From Pelagihabitans sp963710535 (GTDB lineage Bacteria > Bacteroidota > Bacteroidia > Flavobacteriales > Flavobacteriaceae), in contig CAVQAW010000003.1 in NCBI GenBank assembly GCA_963710535.1, positions 558,001 to 622,000 on the forward strand: a stretch of 64,000 nucleotides of DNA. The letters run 5' to 3'. Positions 7,198-16,024 of the stretch are shown here, one piece after another. Below the pieces are notes generated by a model that was not told the origin of the DNA, ran no database searches, and saw only the letters and a list, made by a program, of their open reading frames with translations. The first letter of the stretch is position 1. Each line of letters begins with the position of its first letter. The position numbers and the translations under genes are program-made.

Positions 7198-7904
7198 TCC
7201 AGATCGAAAACCTGCATAAAAAATTCGGCAAAAACGAAGTGCTTTCCGGAGTAGATCTTATGATAGACGGGGGCGGCATATTTGCTGTCTTAGGGCCCAA
7301 CGGTTCTGGAAAAACAACCTTGATCAAAAGTATTTTGGGCATGGTGGTACCAAACAAGGGCTCCATTATGGTGGACGGAAAATCGATCCGTAAAAATTGG
7401 AAATATCGGCAGCATATCGACTATCTCCCACAAATTGCGAACTTTCCCGGCAATCTTAAAGTCAAGGAATTGATCCGTATGATACAGGACCTGAGACAGA
7501 AACCGAGCGAGGCCGACAAACTCATTGAAATGTTTGGTCTCGGAACATTTTTGGACAAAAAACTGGGCACCCTATCGGGGGGCACCAAACAAAAGGTAAA
7601 TATTGTGCTGACCTTTATGTTCGATAGCCCGCTCATCATATTGGATGAGCCCACCAATGGCCTGGATCCCGCCTCCCTGCTCCGCCTTAAAGAACTGATC
7701 ATGGTGGAAAAGAGCAAGGGCAAAACCTTTCTGGTGACCTCGCATATCATGCAATTCGTGGAAGAAATGGCCGACGAAATCGTTTACCTGTTGGAAGGTA
7801 AAATATATTTTATGGGTACCAAGCAAGCCTTGATGAAGAAGACCGGACAAGTCGATTTCGAGCATGCCATTGCCGCCATAGCAACAACCCCTGCCGATGC
7901 TTAA
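7194..7904 (+). CDS. nosF: NosF, ABC-transporter ATPase for NosZ copper-centre assembly
   Basis: The protein has 236 residues. Walker A is GPNGSGKTT (about residues 34-42), the signature is LSGGTKQKV, Walker B is LIILDEPTNGLDP, and the switch His is in LVTSHIM. With NosY it forms an ABC complex that works with NosD to deliver the sulfur species or copper needed for CuZ. It overlaps nosD downstream part by 4 bp and nosY by 8 bp, consistent with coupled translation of a stoichiometric complex. Confidence 0.94.
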   Translation: MIQIENLHKKFGKNEVLSGVDLMIDGGGIFAVLGPNGSGKTTLIKSILGMVVPNKGSIMVDGKSIRKNWKYRQHIDYLPQIANFPGNLKVKELIRMIQDLRQKPSEADKLIEMFGLGTFLDKKLGTLSGGTKQKVNIVLTFMFDSPLIILDEPTNGLDPASLLRLKELIMVEKSKGKTFLVTSHIMQFVEEMADEIVYLLEGKIYFMGTKQALMKKTGQVDFEHAIAAIATTPADA

Positions 7905-8679
7905 GATTCTAAAATACAGTTTCTATGACCTGATACGTAGTCGTTGGAGCTATGTGTACTTTTTGTTTTATCTGGCCCTTGGCTTTATGCTGTTGTTCTT
8001 GAACAATGACCTTTCCAAAGCGGTAATCACCCTGATGAACGTTATCATCGTGCTGGTACCGCTGATAGGCACCATCTTTGGGGTCATGTATTTCTACAAT
8101 TCCAAAGAATTCACCGAACTTTTATTGGCACAGCCCCTCAAAAGATCATCGATATTTTTGGGCCAATATTTTGGGGTCGCCGGCTCGCTGACCCTAAGCT
8201 TGACCTTGGGATTGGGCATTCCTTTTGTGCTCTACGGACTTTTGAAAAGCAACGCGATCTGGGATTTTTCACTGCTCTTGACCACCGGCGCCTTCCTTAC
8301 CATGATCTTTACGGCCCTGGCCTTTAACATCGCCTTGTCGAACGAGAACAGGATTAAGGGATTCGGGTATGCCGTGTTGCTCTGGCTTTTTTTGGCCGTG
8401 GTCTACGATGGCCTTTTTTTGATGTCGCTCATCGTTTTTGAGGAATATCCGTTGGACTCTTATTCCTTGGTAGCCACCATGTTCAACCCGATCGATCTGT
8501 CAAGGACGCTCATCCTCCTCAAACTAGACATCTCAGCATTGATGGGTTATACAGGAGCCGTTTTCAAGCAATTCTTCGGCACGGACCATGGCTTGATGAT
8601 TTCTGTTGCGATGCTGTTGGCATGGACCATTTTGCCCTTGTGGAGACTGGCCTATAAGGCCAAACGCAAAGATTTTTAG
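7897..8679 (+). CDS. nosY: NosY, ABC-transporter membrane subunit
   Basis: The 260-residue protein has six hydrophobic segments and the ABC-2 type pattern. An N-terminal amphipathic stretch (KYSFYDLIRSRWSYVY) precedes the first membrane helix, and the conserved SKEFTELLLAQPLKRS coupling-helix region follows the second. It is the last gene of the nos operon. Its stop codon overlaps the stop codon of the convergent hemoglobin gene (8676-8679). No nosR, nosX, nosG or nosH is present, as is common for compact clade II clusters. Confidence 0.92.
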   Translation: MLKILKYSFYDLIRSRWSYVYFLFYLALGFMLLFLNNDLSKAVITLMNVIIVLVPLIGTIFGVMYFYNSKEFTELLLAQPLKRSSIFLGQYFGVAGSLTLSLTLGLGIPFVLYGLLKSNAIWDFSLLLTTGAFLTMIFTALAFNIALSNENRIKGFGYAVLLWLFLAVVYDGLFLMSLIVFEEYPLDSYSLVATMFNPIDLSRTLILLKLDISALMGYTGAVFKQFFGTDHGLMISVAMLLAWTILPLWRLAYKAKRKDF

Positions 8680-9071
8680 CCTTCCCTTCGATGTTCATAG
8701 ATCTTTAAATACAACATGGTCGACATCTTCTGGGCCCTGTTCTTTGCAATATATGCGGTTTCCCCTTCGAAAAGTTCGTCGATCGTGGCAAACCAAAGGT
8801 TCATCCATAAGCCAAAGTGCTCTGGGGTAATCGTATGCTGCATCTTGTCATCGACTTCTTGATGCGCGGTGACCGGATTCCCAAAATATTTCCTTTTCAA
8901 GAAAAGCTGGGTTTCCCAAAAATCGGTCAACAATTCCAAATGAGGCTCCCAATCGATAACGATCTGGTTAAAGATGGGGCCCAACACGGCATCCGTCCGG
9001 ATTTTGGCATAAAATGTCCGCACCAACAATGCAATATCATTACGATCAACGATGTCGGCTTTCGTCGCCAT
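8676..9071 (-). CDS. Group III truncated hemoglobin
   Basis: This 131-residue protein has the 2-on-2 globin pattern of group III: FYAKIRTDAVLGPIFN at the N-terminus, then WEPHLELLTDFWETQLF, a proximal-His region around NPVTAHQEVD, and HFGLWMNLWFATIDELF. Such globins bind O2 or NO and often accompany denitrification or microaerobic genes. The gene converges on nosY with a 4-bp overlap of stop codons. A role in NO detoxification is inferred from the neighbourhood. I see no FNR-type site in front of it. Confidence 0.88.
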   Translation of the reverse strand: MATKADIVDRNDIALLVRTFYAKIRTDAVLGPIFNQIVIDWEPHLELLTDFWETQLFLKRKYFGNPVTAHQEVDDKMQHTITPEHFGLWMNLWFATIDELFEGETAYIAKNRAQKMSTMLYLKIYEHRREG

Positions 9072-9141
9072 ACAGCATAATAATTTGTTTCAAAAACAAC
9101 TTCCCCAACCTTTTGGTTCTTTTAAAGGTAGCTTTTTTTCG

Positions 9142-10263
9142 CTAAGTGATCTTCTTGTAACTATAAACTGCCAAACCGTTCATGATCAAGGCGTAGACTA
9201 GGGTTTTGATGACTTGTGGATAGATATCGGATAGCCCCGCCCCTTTCAACATCACCATCCGCATGACCTGCACAAAATATTTGATGGGATTGAATTCTGT
9301 TAGGGTCTGTGCCCATTGCGGCATACTCTCTATTGGAGTAAAAAGCCCGCTCATCAAAATAAAAATGACCATGAAAAACCAAGAGATGAACATGGCCTGT
9401 TGTTGGGTATCGGTGAAATTGGAAATGAACAGGCCAATGCCCAAGATCAACAAAATATAAATTGTGGTGTAGGCATACATCAACAACATACTGCCCAAGA
9501 TGGGGATGCTGAACAACAGCTTGGCAATGATGAGTCCCACGGTGAGCAGCACCAAGCCCAAGATCAGAAAAGGGAACAGTTTACCGATAATAAATTGGTA
9601 TTTTTTGATTGGCGTTACATTAATTTGCTCCAGTGTCCCGATTTCCTTCTCCCTAACAACGTTCATCCCGGAGAGGAAAAGGGTGATCATACTCACCAAC
9701 AATACGAGTATTCCGGGCACCATAAAGGTCTTATAATTCAAGGTTTCATTGTACCAAAAGGAGGGAATGGTTTCAATGCTCATTGGCTTAAAACCGATAC
9801 CGAAGTGCGACGTGAATTGCATTCGGGCCTTCTGGTTGAATTGTTGGATGATCTGATTTACATAAACACTTTCCACCCCTGCCGCAGCGCCATCGATCGC
9901 ATTGATGGTCACAGAGACATCGGTCTGGTTGTTCTTCAGCAAATTGCGTTCAAAATAGGGCGGTATTTGCAAAAACACATCGACCTTTCCTTGCGACATG
10001 GCCGTAGCCGCCATTGTTGCTGATGGATAATCCGCGACCATTAAAAAATAATCCGAAGCGGCGAACTTCTCCAACAATTCCCGCGAGAAAGAAGACTTGT
10101 CGTGGTCAATATAACCGAAGGTAATGTTCTTGACCTCAAAGGTGGCTGCATTCGATAGCACGATCAATTGGATCAACGGCATCACAAAAATGATGGGCAG
10201 CATGGCCTTGTTCCTAAAGATTTGCCTGAATTCCTTTTGTACGATGTAGCTTATCGTTCTCAT
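9142..10263 (-). CDS. ABC-2 efflux permease, second of two (YbhR/YbhS-like)
   Basis: The protein has 373 residues: an N-terminal membrane helix (residues about 20-40), a large periplasmic domain (about 45-170), then five C-terminal membrane helices. The ABC-2 signature lies in VVREKEIGTLEQINVTPIKK. It is the last gene of a six-gene efflux operon. Its start shares one base with the stop of the upstream permease gene. With its partner permease and the two ATPases it should form a heterodimeric exporter working with the HlyD and TolC proteins encoded upstream. The substrate is unknown; relatives export drugs, bile salts or cations. Confidence 0.9.
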   Translation of the reverse strand: MRTISYIVQKEFRQIFRNKAMLPIIFVMPLIQLIVLSNAATFEVKNITFGYIDHDKSSFSRELLEKFAASDYFLMVADYPSATMAATAMSQGKVDVFLQIPPYFERNLLKNNQTDVSVTINAIDGAAAGVESVYVNQIIQQFNQKARMQFTSHFGIGFKPMSIETIPSFWYNETLNYKTFMVPGILVLLVSMITLFLSGMNVVREKEIGTLEQINVTPIKKYQFIIGKLFPFLILGLVLLTVGLIIAKLLFSIPILGSMLLMYAYTTIYILLILGIGLFISNFTDTQQQAMFISWFFMVIFILMSGLFTPIESMPQWAQTLTEFNPIKYFVQVMRMVMLKGAGLSDIYPQVIKTLVYALIMNGLAVYSYKKIT

Positions 10264-11369
10264 TATGCCAAACGGATTTTATAATTCTTGATACTCAGAA
10301 CAATAAAGAAAAGGGTCATCCCCAATAAAATGAGCGTCTCTTTCCATAAAAAGGCCAGGCCAACCCCCTTGAGCATGATTCCCTTTAAAATGATGATGAA
10401 CCATTTGGCCGGAATGATGTTGCTGAGTAACTGCAGGACAAAGGGCATACTGCTTATGGGAAAAATGAAGCCGGAGAGCAATATCACGGGCAGCATCAAT
10501 CCCATGAGTGAAATCATCATGGCCGTTTGTTGGGTGGCCGAGATGGTGGAAATCAGGATACCAAGCGAGAGGGCATTGATAATGAAAAGCACGCTTTCCA
10601 GACCCAACAGCACAAGACTTCCCTGCACCGGCATGGCAAAAACAAAAATGCTCAACAAGATGATAATCGCTGCATTAATGACGGATAGAAAAATGTAGGG
10701 CACCACCTTGCCGATGATGACCTGAAAGGGTTTTATGGGCGATACCAGGAGCACTTCCATGGTACCCAATTCTTTTTCACGCGTGATGGATATCGAAGTC
10801 ATCATGGCCGAGACCAGCATTAAGATGACGGTCATTACCCCGGGCACGAACATAAAGACCCCTTTGAGTTCAGGATTATATACCAAACGTGTTTTGGAAA
10901 CAATCTCAAAATTCGAAGGCGCCTCTTCGTTCAATTGTTGCTGGTAAGAATTTAGAATGGCGCTTAAGTAATTGCTGATCGTGTTGGCCGTATTCGGATC
11001 GGTGGCATCGGCAATGACTTGAACGGTCGCTTTGTTCCCTGCGACCAACTTTTTGCCAAAATCGGGCTCAAAATTCAGCACTGCCTTGATTTGCCCTTTT
11101 TTGAAAGTGGATTCGATCGCATTTTCATCACTGATCAAGTCTTTGATCTCAAAATATTTTGAAGTTGAAATCTTATTGATGATTTCCAAGGTAGTGGCAT
11201 CCTTGGTCTGATCCAAGACGGCGATGGCCACTTTGTTGATCTCATTGGTGATCGCAAAACCAAAAAGCATTACCTGAACTATGGGCATGCCAAAAAGGAT
11301 GAACAAGGAACGCCTGTCCCTCAAGATATGGTAAAACTCCTTTTTTATGAATCCTAGAAATCTTTTCAT
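10263..11369 (-). CDS. ABC-2 efflux permease, first of two (YbhS-like)
   Basis: The protein has 368 residues from ATG 11369 (MKRFLGFIKKEFYHILRD). The frame also runs to a TTG at 11387, which would overlap the ATPase gene and adds nothing conserved. Topology is one N-terminal helix, a long periplasmic domain and five C-terminal helices, with the signature ITREKELGTMEVLLVSPIKP. It is homologous to the next permease, so the exporter is probably a heterodimer. It follows the ATPase gene by about 10 bp. Confidence 0.9.
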   Translation of the reverse strand: MKRFLGFIKKEFYHILRDRRSLFILFGMPIVQVMLFGFAITNEINKVAIAVLDQTKDATTLEIINKISTSKYFEIKDLISDENAIESTFKKGQIKAVLNFEPDFGKKLVAGNKATVQVIADATDPNTANTISNYLSAILNSYQQQLNEEAPSNFEIVSKTRLVYNPELKGVFMFVPGVMTVILMLVSAMMTSISITREKELGTMEVLLVSPIKPFQVIIGKVVPYIFLSVINAAIIILLSIFVFAMPVQGSLVLLGLESVLFIINALSLGILISTISATQQTAMMISLMGLMLPVILLSGFIFPISSMPFVLQLLSNIIPAKWFIIILKGIMLKGVGLAFLWKETLILLGMTLFFIVLSIKNYKIRLA

Positions 11370-11379
11370 CGCAATGGCT

Positions 11380-12114
11380 TCATTCAATATTTCTGGCCAA
11401 CTTCAAGAACACTTGGTTCATGGATTCGACCTGGTACTTCATCTTCAGATTTTTTGGGGTGTCCAATGCCTCTATCCTACCGGCGACCATAATGGAAACC
11501 CGATCGCAATATTCTGCCTCATCCATATAATGGGTAGTCACGAAGATGGTTTTGCCCCGATCGGCTTCCCTGTAGATCATTTCCCAAAATTGCCTTCTGG
11601 TAATGGGGTCTACCCCACCTGTGGGTTCATCGAGAAAAATGATTTTGGGATCATGCAAAAGCGACACCGAGAAGGCCACTTTCTGTTTCCAGCCCAAGGG
11701 GAGCGAACCTACTAAATTGTTGGCCATGTCGAACAGTCCCAACGCTTCGATCAAGGCTTCGGTCTTTTCCTTGATGGCCGCTTTGGGAAGTCCGTAGATA
11801 CCCCCAAAAAATGTGATGTTCTCTTTGATGGTGAGATCGTTATAGAGTGAAAACCGCTGACTCATATAGCCAATGTTCCGCTTTACTTTTTCGGCCTGGG
11901 ACTTAATGTTGAAACCGGCCACGGTCGCCTCCCCGGAAGTTGGCCTTGAAATGCCGATGAGCATCTTCATGGCGGTGGTCTTGCCCGCACCATTGGCACC
12001 CAAAAAACCGAAGACCTCCCCTTTGCCGACCTCGAAGGAAATATCATTGACGGCGGTGAAATCCCCGAACATCTTGGTCAGGTTTTTCACCTTTATGGCA
12101 TGATCATTGTTCAT
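11380..12114 (-). CDS. ABC efflux ATPase, second of two (YbhF C-terminal-half-like)
   Basis: The protein has 244 residues from ATG 12114 (MNNDHAIKVKNLTKMFGD). The longer frame to 12162 lies inside the upstream gene. Walker A is GANGAGKTT and Walker B is IIFLDEPTGGVDP. The signature loop is unusual, reading LPLGWKQKVAF in place of LSGG. That is expected for the second half of YbhF-type ATPases, where one composite ATP site is degenerate. It overlaps the upstream ATPase gene by 11 bp, so the two are translationally coupled. Confidence 0.9.
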   Translation of the reverse strand: MNNDHAIKVKNLTKMFGDFTAVNDISFEVGKGEVFGFLGANGAGKTTAMKMLIGISRPTSGEATVAGFNIKSQAEKVKRNIGYMSQRFSLYNDLTIKENITFFGGIYGLPKAAIKEKTEALIEALGLFDMANNLVGSLPLGWKQKVAFSVSLLHDPKIIFLDEPTGGVDPITRRQFWEMIYREADRGKTIFVTTHYMDEAEYCDRVSIMVAGRIEALDTPKNLKMKYQVESMNQVFLKLARNIE

Positions 12115-13075
12115 TGGAAACCGTTTTTGGCTGTTTGGAAAGTTCCATAAAAGTGTCCTCAATGGACGGTTGGGTCTCTGATACCACTATTTGTTTGTGC
12201 TTTTTTTCTTTGAGGTACGCGACCAACTCCCCGGCCTTAAAATCATTGGCGCTACTTGTAAAATGGAGGTACTCGCCAAAGGGATAGGCGCTGTGCGTTT
12301 TGGCATAGCCAGCCAAATCCTTTATCAGGCGATAGGTTTCGGCAGTTTTGACATTATAGATTATAAAGGGAAAGGAGGAGACGATTGCCTGGGGGGTGTC
12401 GATCTGCAATATTTTACCGTTCATCATCAAGGCCATCCGATCACAAAGTGCCGCTTCGTCCATATAGGGGGTGGAAACCAAAATGGTGATGCCTTTCAAT
12501 TGCAACCTTTTGAGCATATCCCAGAATTCCTTGCGGGAAACGGGATCGACGCCCGTAGTCGGCTCATCCAAAAAAAGAACTTTGGGTTTGTGTATCAAGG
12601 CGCAGCACAAGGCCAGTTTCTGTTTCATCCCCCCGGATAGTTTTCCGGCCCGTCGCCCTTTAAAGGGCTCGATCTGTACATAGATCTCTTTGATCAAATC
12701 GTAATTTTCCGCCAAGGTGGTTCCAAAAATTGTGGCAAAGAAATTCAAGTTCTCGGCTACCGTAAGATCTTGGTATAACGAAAAACGACCCGGCATATAG
12801 CCCACTTGGCCGCGAATCGATCTGTAGTCGTTGTTCACGTCGAAACCGGCCACTGTGGCCTGCCCTTGATCTTGCAGGAGCAATGTGGTGAGGATGTGGA
12901 AAAGGGTGGTTTTCCCTGCCCCATCAGGACCTATCAAACCAAAAATTTCTCCCGGATGCACCTCGAACGATACATCGACCAAGGCATCGACCTTCCCGTA
13001 GGATTTGCTGACATGACGTACCGATATTCCCATTGCGTGGGTCTCCGACTTTGGATTCGCTTTTAGGTCGTTCAC
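12104..13075 (-). CDS. ABC efflux ATPase, first of two (YbhF N-terminal-half-like)
   Basis: This 323-residue protein has Walker A GPDGAGKTT, a canonical LSGGMKQKLAL signature and Walker B VLFLDEPTTGVDP. A C-terminal extension of about 80 residues follows the ATPase core, as in drug-exporter ATPases. In Escherichia coli YbhF the two ATPase halves are fused; here they are separate overlapping genes, the first canonical and the second with a degenerate signature. The HlyD gene lies 6 bp upstream. Confidence 0.9.
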   Translation of the reverse strand: MNDLKANPKSETHAMGISVRHVSKSYGKVDALVDVSFEVHPGEIFGLIGPDGAGKTTLFHILTTLLLQDQGQATVAGFDVNNDYRSIRGQVGYMPGRFSLYQDLTVAENLNFFATIFGTTLAENYDLIKEIYVQIEPFKGRRAGKLSGGMKQKLALCCALIHKPKVLFLDEPTTGVDPVSRKEFWDMLKRLQLKGITILVSTPYMDEAALCDRMALMMNGKILQIDTPQAIVSSFPFIIYNVKTAETYRLIKDLAGYAKTHSAYPFGEYLHFTSSANDFKAGELVAYLKEKKHKQIVVSETQPSIEDTFMELSKQPKTVSNEQ

Positions 13076-13081
13076 GTTTCT

Positions 13082-13978
13082 TTATTTATTGGATTGCCCA
13101 AGCCACATTTCCGCAGGCATTCCAATTTTGAGGCTTCCGTCGTTTTGAACCCGGATCTTTGCCGCATATACCAAATTCACGCGCTCCTCTTTGGTTTGGA
13201 TTATTTTTGGGGTGAATTCGGCGGATTCAGAAATCCACGCGATGTTGCCCTGGTAGGATTTCATTTGGTCCCCGCTATCTATTTTGACGGTAACCTCTTG
13301 TCCTATCGCCACATTTGCCAATTGATTTTCACTGAGGTAAACACGGAGGTTCATTTGCTCTAAATCCGCAATTTTATAAAGGGGCTTCCCGAAAGTGGTA
13401 ATTTCCTTGGGTTCGGCATATTTTACCAAAACCGTGCCTTTTATAGGGTTTTTGATGATGCTTTTTTGTATTTGGTCATCGATTTGCCTGAGCTGTACCT
13501 CTACGCCTCTCACTTCATTGACAATGGGCGCATTTTGGGTCTCCACGCTCCTTATCCGTTCTTGCAGGATTTTCACCTGTCCGTTGACATCGTCTAACTG
13601 CTGCTGGGTGGCAGCAGCCTCACCAACGAGGTTTTCAATCCGACTTAAATCGGTTTGGGCCAATTTCAATTGTTCTTTTAAAATTTCCCGTTGCGAAAGC
13701 ACATTGCGCGATTTGGAGAAGATAGTGTTCTTGGCGGCCAACAACTGTTCGCGCTGCAAAGACAATTGTATGGTATCTATCACCCCTACAACTGCTTGGG
13801 ACTGAACCAAATCGCCTTCCTCTAACGATAGGAAGAGAATTTTGCCATTAGCTTCAGAGGAGACGGTGGTTTCGGTGGCTTCGAAGTTGCCATAGCCGTC
13901 TGCCTTGTCTCCATTGCTGCCGCACGATAAAAGCAGCATCGGAATTAAGGCATAAAATATTGATTGCGGTCTTTTCAT
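13082..13978 (-). CDS. HlyD-family periplasmic adaptor lipoprotein of the efflux system
   Basis: The 298-residue protein has a signal peptide with lipobox LLSC (about residue 19). A biotinyl-lipoyl half motif (GKILFLSLEEGDLVQ) is followed by a long coiled coil (residues about 70-165) and the second half-motif with beta-barrel (IKGTVLVKYAEPKEI, then the KIADLEQMNLRVYLSE region). It would bridge the inner-membrane ABC exporter and the TolC-like channel. It lies 22 bp after the TolC gene and 6 bp before the first ATPase gene. Confidence 0.9.
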   Translation of the reverse strand: MKRPQSIFYALIPMLLLSCGSNGDKADGYGNFEATETTVSSEANGKILFLSLEEGDLVQSQAVVGVIDTIQLSLQREQLLAAKNTIFSKSRNVLSQREILKEQLKLAQTDLSRIENLVGEAAATQQQLDDVNGQVKILQERIRSVETQNAPIVNEVRGVEVQLRQIDDQIQKSIIKNPIKGTVLVKYAEPKEITTFGKPLYKIADLEQMNLRVYLSENQLANVAIGQEVTVKIDSGDQMKSYQGNIAWISESAEFTPKIIQTKEERVNLVYAAKIRVQNDGSLKIGMPAEMWLGQSNK

Positions 13979-14000
13979 GGTTTTGTGTGTTTAGACGGGT

Positions 14001-15275
14001 CTATTTGGAAGGGTTACCATACGATCCATCAGTAAGTTGATACTGTATTTTTTTTGACAACAACTGGGTTCTGTGAAGGTTAAGGTCGTTCTTGGCATCG
14101 AACAGATTCGTGAATTCGAGCACATAGGCCGATGAAGTAATGACCCCGTTTTTCAGCTGGGATTCCGATGCCTTTAAGATGTTTTCACGGAGGGCAACGA
14201 TTTCGATGTCGATGGCCAAGGTTTCCTGCAACTTATCTATTTCAGATTGAAGGCTCACCAGTTCCATGGAATTGTTCAGCTCAAAGGTTTCTTTTTCGGT
14301 GTCGATAAGTGCTTTGTTGATCTGGAGCGACTGTTTCTCGGTTTTCGTTTTGTTCCAATCAAAAATGTTCCAGTTCAATCGGAGACCGGTGAAGTAGAAG
14401 GTGTTGAACGAATTGTCCAACATATTGAGGCCGGGATTGCCATAGCCTCCTTGTGCAAAAGCATTGATCTTTGGGAGGTTCGCCTTGGAAATCAACTCAG
14501 TGGAACGGTCAATCTGTTCCTTTTGCAGTTCAAAAAGCCTAAGTTCCGGCCTAATTGCAGCGGATTTGGAGGTGATGTCGATTTCAGGGGCACGCAACAC
14601 CACATCATCACCTAAATCTTCGCCAAGCAGCAGGGAAAGGCGCCGGAGCAAGTCGGTTTTGGTATAACGCAGGACTACAAACTGCTGTTTTATTTTTAAA
14701 AACTCCACTTCCAAGGAAGTTGCGGAAGCGGGCAACAACATCCCATATTTTACGCCGGCCAGCACCTCATCCAATCTTGTGCGCAATTGCTTCTCCTTGG
14801 CTTCCAAAAGCGCCCAATTATCCTGTAACAACAAAAGGGAGAGGTACAACTGGTTCACCCGCGACTTTAATCCGTACAAATTCACTACTAATTGTTGCTG
14901 GCCCACCTTTTGGCCCGTCTCCCGTGCTTTGGCCTTGGCATCGATGATGCCTCCATTGTATATCGATTGGTTCACATCCAGCGTCGCACGATATTGGTCT
15001 TTGTTCGGCGGTGAAATGGTGGCATTGGGCAATTGAACGGGCAATTGGGTAACATCGGATTGATAGGACGCCTGGGCATTGACCTCGAGTTGGGGCAATT
15101 TTCCACGGTTCAGGGCTTCAAGATCTAGATCAGCTTGATCCTTCAACATCACCGACTGCTTGGCCAAGGGATAATTCTTGGTCACCAAGGTGAAACATTC
15201 ATCAAGTGACATTTGCCTTTGAGCGCCAGCCGAAATGGGCAACATCAACAAAAACAGAAACTTAATTTTTCTCAT
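14001..15275 (-). CDS. TolC-family outer-membrane efflux channel
   Basis: The 424-residue protein has a cleavable signal peptide (ending near AGA-QRQ, residue 18) and the OEP architecture: MSLDECFTLVTKNYPLAKQ at the start, then two repeated helical-barrel halves with long alpha-helices and short beta stretches. The hallmark TGLRLNWNIFDWNKTKTEKQ occurs in the second half. It is the outer-membrane exit duct of the tripartite pump. It is the second gene of the operon, 52 bp after the TetR gene. Confidence 0.9.
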   Translation of the reverse strand: MRKIKFLFLLMLPISAGAQRQMSLDECFTLVTKNYPLAKQSVMLKDQADLDLEALNRGKLPQLEVNAQASYQSDVTQLPVQLPNATISPPNKDQYRATLDVNQSIYNGGIIDAKAKARETGQKVGQQQLVVNLYGLKSRVNQLYLSLLLLQDNWALLEAKEKQLRTRLDEVLAGVKYGMLLPASATSLEVEFLKIKQQFVVLRYTKTDLLRRLSLLLGEDLGDDVVLRAPEIDITSKSAAIRPELRLFELQKEQIDRSTELISKANLPKINAFAQGGYGNPGLNMLDNSFNTFYFTGLRLNWNIFDWNKTKTEKQSLQINKALIDTEKETFELNNSMELVSLQSEIDKLQETLAIDIEIVALRENILKASESQLKNGVITSSAYVLEFTNLFDAKNDLNLHRTQLLSKKIQYQLTDGSYGNPSK

Positions 15276-15327
15276 GCCGTATTTTTTTCAGATTGCAACG
15301 GGTTTGTGGTGATCCGCAATTCATATA

Positions 15328-15933
15328 TTAAACTTGAATACTTCGTATGATGTGATCGGAAATCAATGTTTTTCGCGCTCCCATCAAATCAATGAATTCA
15401 TGATCTGAGATGCCTACGACCGACTTGATCATGATGTCGGCCACAAAGGGGAATATGGTCATTGACAAGATGTTCAACAAAATCTGTCGTGGATCGATAT
15501 CACGAATTTTCTTTCTATCAATTTCCTTTTGAATTTGTTCCAAAAATGGTTTGGGGTCAAGCTTGTCTTGGCGGGTCATGAACCGTTTTACAAACAGTGG
15601 ATTGTTGTTCATCTCCTGAATGATGAACGACGGCAAAAACGGATTTAACAGGATAAAGTCGATATAGCTTGAGGTAAATTTCCTGATTTTTTCAAAAACC
15701 GTATCGTCGGAGGTGAAAATCAGGTTCAGCTGTGGTGCCAAGCTGCTGAAGGCACGCATGAACACCGCCTCGAACAATTGCTGTTTGTTTCTGAAATAGT
15801 AATGGAGCATGGCCTTGTTGATTTTTGCCTCATCCGCGATTTCCTGCATCCGCGCACCCGCCATGCCCTTTTTTTGAAAGACGTTCATCGCCGCATTCAA
15901 AATGCTTTGCTCCGTATTGATTTCATTCATCAA
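15328..15933 (-). CDS. TetR-family regulator of the efflux operon
   Basis: The 201-residue protein has an N-terminal helix-turn-helix of TetR type (IADEAKINKAMLHYYFRNKQ, residues about 27-46) and a helical ligand-binding domain with the family's FIIQEMNNNPLF stretch. It is the first gene of the operon and so is likely autoregulated. An inverted repeat just upstream (15943-15958) is the probable operator. The order TetR, TolC, HlyD, ATPase, permease matches CecR/Ybh-type exporter loci. The inducer is unknown. Confidence 0.9.
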   Translation of the reverse strand: MMNEINTEQSILNAAMNVFQKKGMAGARMQEIADEAKINKAMLHYYFRNKQQLFEAVFMRAFSSLAPQLNLIFTSDDTVFEKIRKFTSSYIDFILLNPFLPSFIIQEMNNNPLFVKRFMTRQDKLDPKPFLEQIQKEIDRKKIRDIDPRQILLNILSMTIFPFVADIMIKSVVGISDHEFIDLMGARKTLISDHIIRSIQV

Positions 15934-15940
15934 CTAAATG

Positions 15941-15959
15941 GTTTAACCGTATGGTTAAC
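15941..15959 (-). promoter_or_regulatory. Inverted repeat, likely TetR operator of the efflux operon
   Basis: TTAACC (15943-15948) and GGTTAA (15953-15958) are separated by the 4 bases GTAT. The repeat ends 10 bp before the TetR start codon. Position and symmetry suit an autorepressor site overlapping the promoter or leader. Confidence 0.6.
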
Positions 15960-15965
15960 AAAGAT

Positions 15966-15991
15966 AAATAAAAATGGGACTCTGAAGTCCC
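15966..15991 (-). terminator. Intrinsic terminator after the haloperoxidase-like gene
   Basis: On the minus strand GGGACT and AGTCCC (15976-15981 and 15986-15991) form a 6-bp stem with a 4-nt loop, followed by ATTTTTATTT. It lies downstream of the gene that ends at 16025. Confidence 0.55.
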
Positions 15992-16024
15992 GCATTAACA
16001 CTTTTTTTTTAAAACGTGAAACGT

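Noticed and set aside
9316..10023. 235-codon His/Gln-rich frame opposite the efflux permease
   Set aside because: Repetitive His/Gln content comes from reading membrane-helix codons backwards.
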